Source: Mimachlamys varia (taxonomy: Eukaryota; Mollusca; Bivalvia; Pectinida; Pectinidae). From it: a DNA stretch of 64,000 nt. Of this stretch, positions 59,816-64,000 are shown in pieces; the first letter of the stretch is position 1, and each line of letters opens with the position of its first letter. The position numbers and the translations under genes were made by a program. The stretch is taken from contig OX392541.1 of the NCBI GenBank assembly GCA_947623455.1, positions 6,276,701-6,340,700 of the forward strand, in the 5' to 3' direction. The notes under the pieces are model-generated. The model ran no database searches, was not told where the DNA came from, and saw only the letters and a list, made by a program, of their open reading frames with translations.

Positions 59816-59840
59816 ACCTTTGGTATGGTGAGCTCATAAG

Positions 59841-59983
59841 ACTCTTTCATTACTATGGATGTAAGATAGAGTAATTCCACCCGAGAAGTTTTTTAATTTG
59901 GTAAAACCCGAGGATTTCGCCAAATTTGAAAACCCCGAGGATGGAATTACCATCCTATGATATAACTTAGGTCGTGAAAGAGT
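59841..59983. mobile_element. Palindromic MITE, copy 2
   Basis: Starts ACTCTTTCATTACTATGGAT and ends ACTTAGGTCGTGAAAGAGT; the centre AATTTGGTAAAACCCGAGG and GCCAAATTTGAAAACCCCGA match copy 1 at 20706. It is more diverged, with decayed arm pairing. Confidence 0.82.
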
Positions 59984-60189
59984 ATTTTTTCCAGTTTGTC
60001 TTTCATTGCAATGCGTGTTATAGGATCATAACAACATTTTCTAAAACATTCATTGCTTTCATATTTACATCTGCTCTAAATTCTTTCATCGTAATGCATA
60101 GTGAAGGCAAATGTTGCTATTTAAGCAATTGTTGTTTTAGCTAATGATGTTACAGTCCTATAACAGACATTGTTTTGATGACAAACTTT
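59984..60189. other. Non-coding spacer
   Basis: AT-rich, nothing recognised. Confidence 0.55.
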
Positions 60190-61570
60190 CATAAAGCCAT
60201 GTCTTCATTTAAGACTATGCTACGTTTATGGCACCGTTGATTTAGTCGAGTGTGGGTAGTTTGTAATGCTCCCTCAGCAGAGCTGTATTCAGGATTTGGG
60301 ATTCTCAGGTTTCCATTTGCCTTGTGGGCCACAGTAATTCGACTTACCCAAAGGGTGAATTTGATTATGGGTATTATAGTCCGTTGCCAAACCCCAGATT
60401 TTTGGAGAATCTTGCAATAGGGTCCGTACAAAGTTTTTTTGCTGTTTCTAAACCTCTGAGGTGTGCTCTCTAAGAATCTGGATGATGTCACTCTGTCATC
60501 ATTGGACAATCCCCACAATATGGAAATTAAGGCCGCCATTGTGGTTGCTGAGATATTGACGATAACGAAATTTTCAGTAATGGCGGCCTAAATATGCCTA
60601 TTCAGCACAACCTTTAACTGTGGCTTAATCTTATTCGTTACCCCTCAAAACATGGGGATAGACACCAACATTATTTTGATACCATTCATAGTTACTGAGA
60701 TATTGACGAAAATAAGATTTTCAGTAATGGCGGCCTTCATTTGCATATTGTACGGACCGTATTGCATGCTTATCGGTCCCTGCCACCAGACTATTAGCAT
60801 TTGTCTGTCCACAAGAGGGTCTAATTCAGCCTTAACCTGGTCCTGGAGCGAGAGTGGAAGCTTTCTACATGGTAGAACTTAGGTTGTACATCAGGATCGA
60901 GAGTTAGAGTTGCCTCCCCTAGATCACCAAGCTCAGTTACAGATGACTCCACCTTTCCAATGAACCGTTCATTAGACCTAATTGCTGTATGGACTTCAGG
61001 CCCAATATGCTCTGTATTTTGTTAGAAACAACAACACGTTTTACAAGATGTTCCTCGTTCGTTTTAGGATTCCTCACCATTTGGTCTGTTCCCCCTAACG
61101 CTTATATTAAGGGAGCTTTCATTGAACATGTGTCGGGTAAGTTTCATTGCACGAACCTGTTCCTTTCGCACATAACGTTGACTAATGGTGTTAACATCAG
61201 CTCCACTGTCCAAATGAAACTAGACAGAAATGTCATTCACACTCATAAGTGCTGCTGCAACCATTGTTTTAGCATGCACGTTGTAAATAATTTTTAACCA
61301 GTGTCCATTTTCCTCGTCACAGTAGTTCGAGTATTCTGCTTCTGCACCAACATCATGGAGATTTTTCTTTTAACACTTTACTTGAAGTGGTTCCGGCCAT
61401 TATCGGCAGGGTTGTTTCTATCGGTCCCTTCTTACCACGTGAAATGGTCATAAGCTTTTTGGAGTGCCTTTCGACCACAGTTAATTATCGCATTATCGCT
61501 GCTGTTTGGACGTTCGCTCGCATATTTGATATACATGTACCACTAGCGGTTAAGTAGATTTCAACATGCC
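60190..61570 (-). pseudogene. Decayed Gypsy gag-pol fragment
   Basis: Read on the minus strand: a decayed zinc-knuckle-like R-N-H-F-K near 61395, the protease motif F-H-L-D-S-G-A-D-V with its Asp at 61210-61208, then L-D-P-D-V-Q-P-K near 60900 (the linker before reverse transcriptase) and W-V-S-R-I-T-V-A-H-K-A-N-G-N-L-R-I at about 60350-60300, the first reverse-transcriptase motif. The order is that of Gypsy pol. Frameshifts and stops break it, and about 60400-60790 is foreign. It is a different, older lineage than the element at 1-8093. Confidence 0.75.
60546..60735. repeat. Direct repeat of about 45 bp, 144 bases apart
   Basis: CTGAGATATTGACGA...TTTTCAGTAATGGCGGCC is found near 60549 and 60693. 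It lies inside the segment that interrupts the Gypsy remnant. Confidence 0.75.
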
Positions 61571-62190
61571 TTTTTCATGTATTAAAATATTCAGAAACAT
61601 TCCCAGTGTAAATGTTAAGTTCATGTGGCAGTCGTGTGGCAGTCGTAGATTTGTGTGTATCTGTCGAACAACCGAGGGGAGGGGGGGGGGGGGGGGACTC
61701 ACAGGTGCTTGGGGTTAGATATTATATATTGTATATATATATGTACTATATAGCCTCGTATTACTGTATAAAATAGAGAAGGTGCCTAGCTTCCAGATAT
61801 GGCCGCCGCTACCGCCTGATAAAATCGCGATTTTTTTTCAGACACAAGGAACACTCACCTTCAAAACGGCCCATATATCCAAACTCAGGAATAGTTTTCC
61901 TAACCGTACAACATTTTTTCGATGTATAGTTCCATCTTATTATCGGTTACGCGGCGTTCTAATTAGCCAAATCGTATTTCCCTCCATTTTGTAAAGTTGA
62001 ACCAACGGAAGTGCCTGTTCAGCGACGCCAGCGGATTGACCTATTGACGCAACAAGGGCGATAACTCCAACGAGGCCTTCCGAATGACAATAAGGTAAAC
62101 GAAAAGGTAAGAGAACATCGAGTAATTATTTGGCGGAATATTTGAAGATCTTGCGGGTTCGTCAAAATATGAAAAAAAACTGTAAACATA
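61571..62190. other. Upstream region of the transposase, with poly-G at 61680-61697
   Basis: A long G tract is followed by TATATATATGTACTATATAG. An acceptor-like TTTTTTTTCAG ends at about 61842 and GT-AG-like donors AAGGTAAGAG occur near 62107, so an upstream exon is possible. No THAP-type zinc finger is seen here. Confidence 0.45.
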
Positions 62191-64000
62191 ATGATGTCAG
62201 TGTCTAATAACACTTATAAGGTCACATGGTTAATGAAAAACTTGTGTAGGTGTGATGACAGACAATATGTAGATCTGGCTGAAATCAAAGCGAAATTTGG
62301 ATCACCTGTCAGTGGTGCCTCTATAGGAAATCTTATAAAGCAACTTTTTCCTGGAACAAAAATGAAAACGGGTCGTTGTAAATCTAATTGGACTAAAAAT
62401 ACACAGAGGTATCATGTCATTTCATGGAAAACAGAGGAGCAGAATACATCTGAATTATTTCCCATTAAATCCCTGCCATCTGATTTTTTCATAATATCTA
62501 GTTTACCATTAAAGGTTGTAGCTGGTCATTTCACAGGTAATGTGATAAATGGGAACAAGGTGTTGTCAGAACTTGTTATTAACGCTGATAAAAAATGGTC
62601 TCTCTTTGTTCAAGGAAAGGCTGTTGATTTAAAACAGTTAGGAATAAATGACAATTTCACTGACACTGACAGTGAATGTGTATTTAACACAGTGCGGCAA
62701 TTGAAGTATTGCAACGGCGTTGATCAAATTGGGGTTTCTCAATCTGACACAAGTTATTTTAAAGAACATGTCTCACGAGTTTGTGATGAGAATGTTGATG
62801 CAACACGGTTTAGAGCCAAGACATGTGTAACTGCACTGCCTTTTATTGGTTCCAACAACTCATCAACAACATGTAAACAATGTAAAAAAATATCATTTGA
62901 CAGTGACACAACAAATAAAAGCAAGGAAAATGTCACAAACCAATCTGTGGATAAATCAAATGTTCAAAGTGACATGAATGATGATATACTTCTATGTGAA
63001 AGTGACCATAATGATATGTCAACAATTTTTAAACAATTTTTTCCTGACTGTAGTGTAAATATGAAAAGTTTTCTGATGTCCCAAAAAATGGCGATGGAAA
63101 GGCATCCTTTTGGACGCAGGTGGAGTAAGGACATTATTAGAATGTGTCTGACATTGTGGTGCCGCAGTCCAAGAGGCTACACTGATCTGCGGAACAGTGA
63201 CTTTATGATTTTAACTTCTGAAAAACTTTTACAAAGGTACAAGAATCAGGTTTCACAAGATGCCGGAATAAATAAAGAAGTTCTGCACTGGATGGCTCAC
63301 GAGGCTCAATTAAAAAACATTCCCCCTGAAGGTTTGGAAGGAGGCCTATTATTTGATGAAATGTCCATACAGCCAGACTTGCAATTCAAAATGAAAAATG
63401 GAGAAGTACAACTGATTGGTTTTAGTGAATGCACCCCTGAAAGCCTTGTATTTGATCAACTCAAATCTAACAAGAAAGAGCGTGTTCTTGCCTCCCATGT
63501 CCTGTAGTTAGTGTTTCTGAGTTTCACAGGTTTCAGGTTTCCTTTTGCTCATGTCCCTTCAACAACAGCATCAGGCCATGAATTATACCTGTTGCTCTGG
63601 CAAGCTGTTAACATGTTGTCCCTGTTTGGATTTAAAATACAATACATTAGTACAGATGGGGCCCAGAGCAACAGGGATCTTTTAAATATTTTGCTCCCAA
63701 ATTTCAACACAGAAAATCCAACCACATGTGCTTTTAAAAACATATATTGCAGACTATGCAGAGACAACCCAAAGTTATTTTTCATCATTGATTTCTCGCA
63801 TGTGATAAACAAAATTAGAAACAATATTTCTAAAAGTGGTAATACCATTTCATGCAAGAGGCATCTCAGAGTTGGTGATAAATTCATCGAGTGGGACTAC
63901 TTCATCAAAGCTTACTTGTGGGATATATCTACTCATCCCTTTCCTATTCATCATAAACTTACCCAGGATCATCTGTATCTGACATCAGAGGGCAAAATGA
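62191..64000 (+). pseudogene. P-element-like transposase with RFX-like N-terminus, one nonsense codon, truncated by window
   Basis: The frame opens after a TGA at 62170-62172; ATG codons stand at 62191 and 62194. The first part has 438 residues and ends at TAG 63505-63507. The same frame stays open to the window end. Residues about 10-80 resemble an RFX winged helix (G-A-S-I-G-N-L-I-K-Q-L-F-P-G, then T-Q-R-Y-H-V-I-S-W). Residues about 285-438 and beyond match the RNase H-like domain of P-element/THAP9-type transposases: L-L-F-D-E-M-S-I-Q with Asp 389, G-F-R-F-P-F, and S-T-D-G-A-Q-S-N-R with the second Asp at 63655-63657. The third acidic residue would lie beyond the window. The stop replaces a residue in a conserved H-V-L-x-L-V-F-L stretch; CAG to TAG is the simplest change. 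Such enzymes cut and paste DNA. Confidence 0.82.

Overview
This is animal genomic DNA, most likely from a bivalve or another lophotrochozoan. The reasons are split genes with long introns, several kinds of retrotransposon and DNA transposon, and short repeats with hairpin ends and tandem cores like those known from bivalve genomes. There is no bacterial operon structure. Most of the 64 kb is repeat. Long open frames at about 17.9-20.3 kb, 37.6-38.8 kb and 46.2-49.7 kb are artefacts of stop-free tandem arrays.

Layout. (1) 1-8093: a nearly complete, very young Ty3/Gypsy LTR retrotransposon with gag and pol intact; only the first 178 bases of its 5' LTR lie outside the window. (2) 8094-11950: AT-rich DNA with degenerate repeats. 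(3) About 11990-17663: a decayed LINE, split by a 2.2 kb insertion that holds a Tc1/mariner-like MITE. (4) 17909-20229: a G-rich 29-bp minisatellite. (5) 20.7-25.6 kb: a palindromic MITE, a hairpin-ended repeat, an 87-bp tandem array and a 1.8 kb TTAA-flanked element. (6) 26457-43263, minus strand: a host gene for a TNF-superfamily ligand. I assembled it from four exons whose splice sites and reading phases all agree. Its introns are full of repeats. (7) 44431-45776: a composite inverted-repeat transposon with a 6-bp target duplication and arms made of 22-bp tandem repeats. (8) 45.9-49.8 kb: a 58-bp minisatellite. (9) 49.8-55.1 kb: two more copies of the TTAA element, a decayed minus-strand LINE and a Mutator-like MITE. 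(10) 55.1-59.8 kb: a 44-bp satellite. (11) 59.8-61.6 kb: a second palindromic MITE and a decayed minus-strand Gypsy fragment. (12) 62191-64000: the 5' part of a P-element-like transposase with an RFX-like N-terminal domain and one in-frame stop codon; it runs off the window.

How the parts relate. The only clear host gene is the TNF-like ligand, a predicted type II membrane signalling protein of 305 residues. The Gypsy element looks recently active. The LINEs, the minus-strand Gypsy fragment and most MITEs are dead or non-autonomous. Insertions are repeatedly nested, which gives a relative order of events. All assignments rest on reading the sequence; no database search was run.
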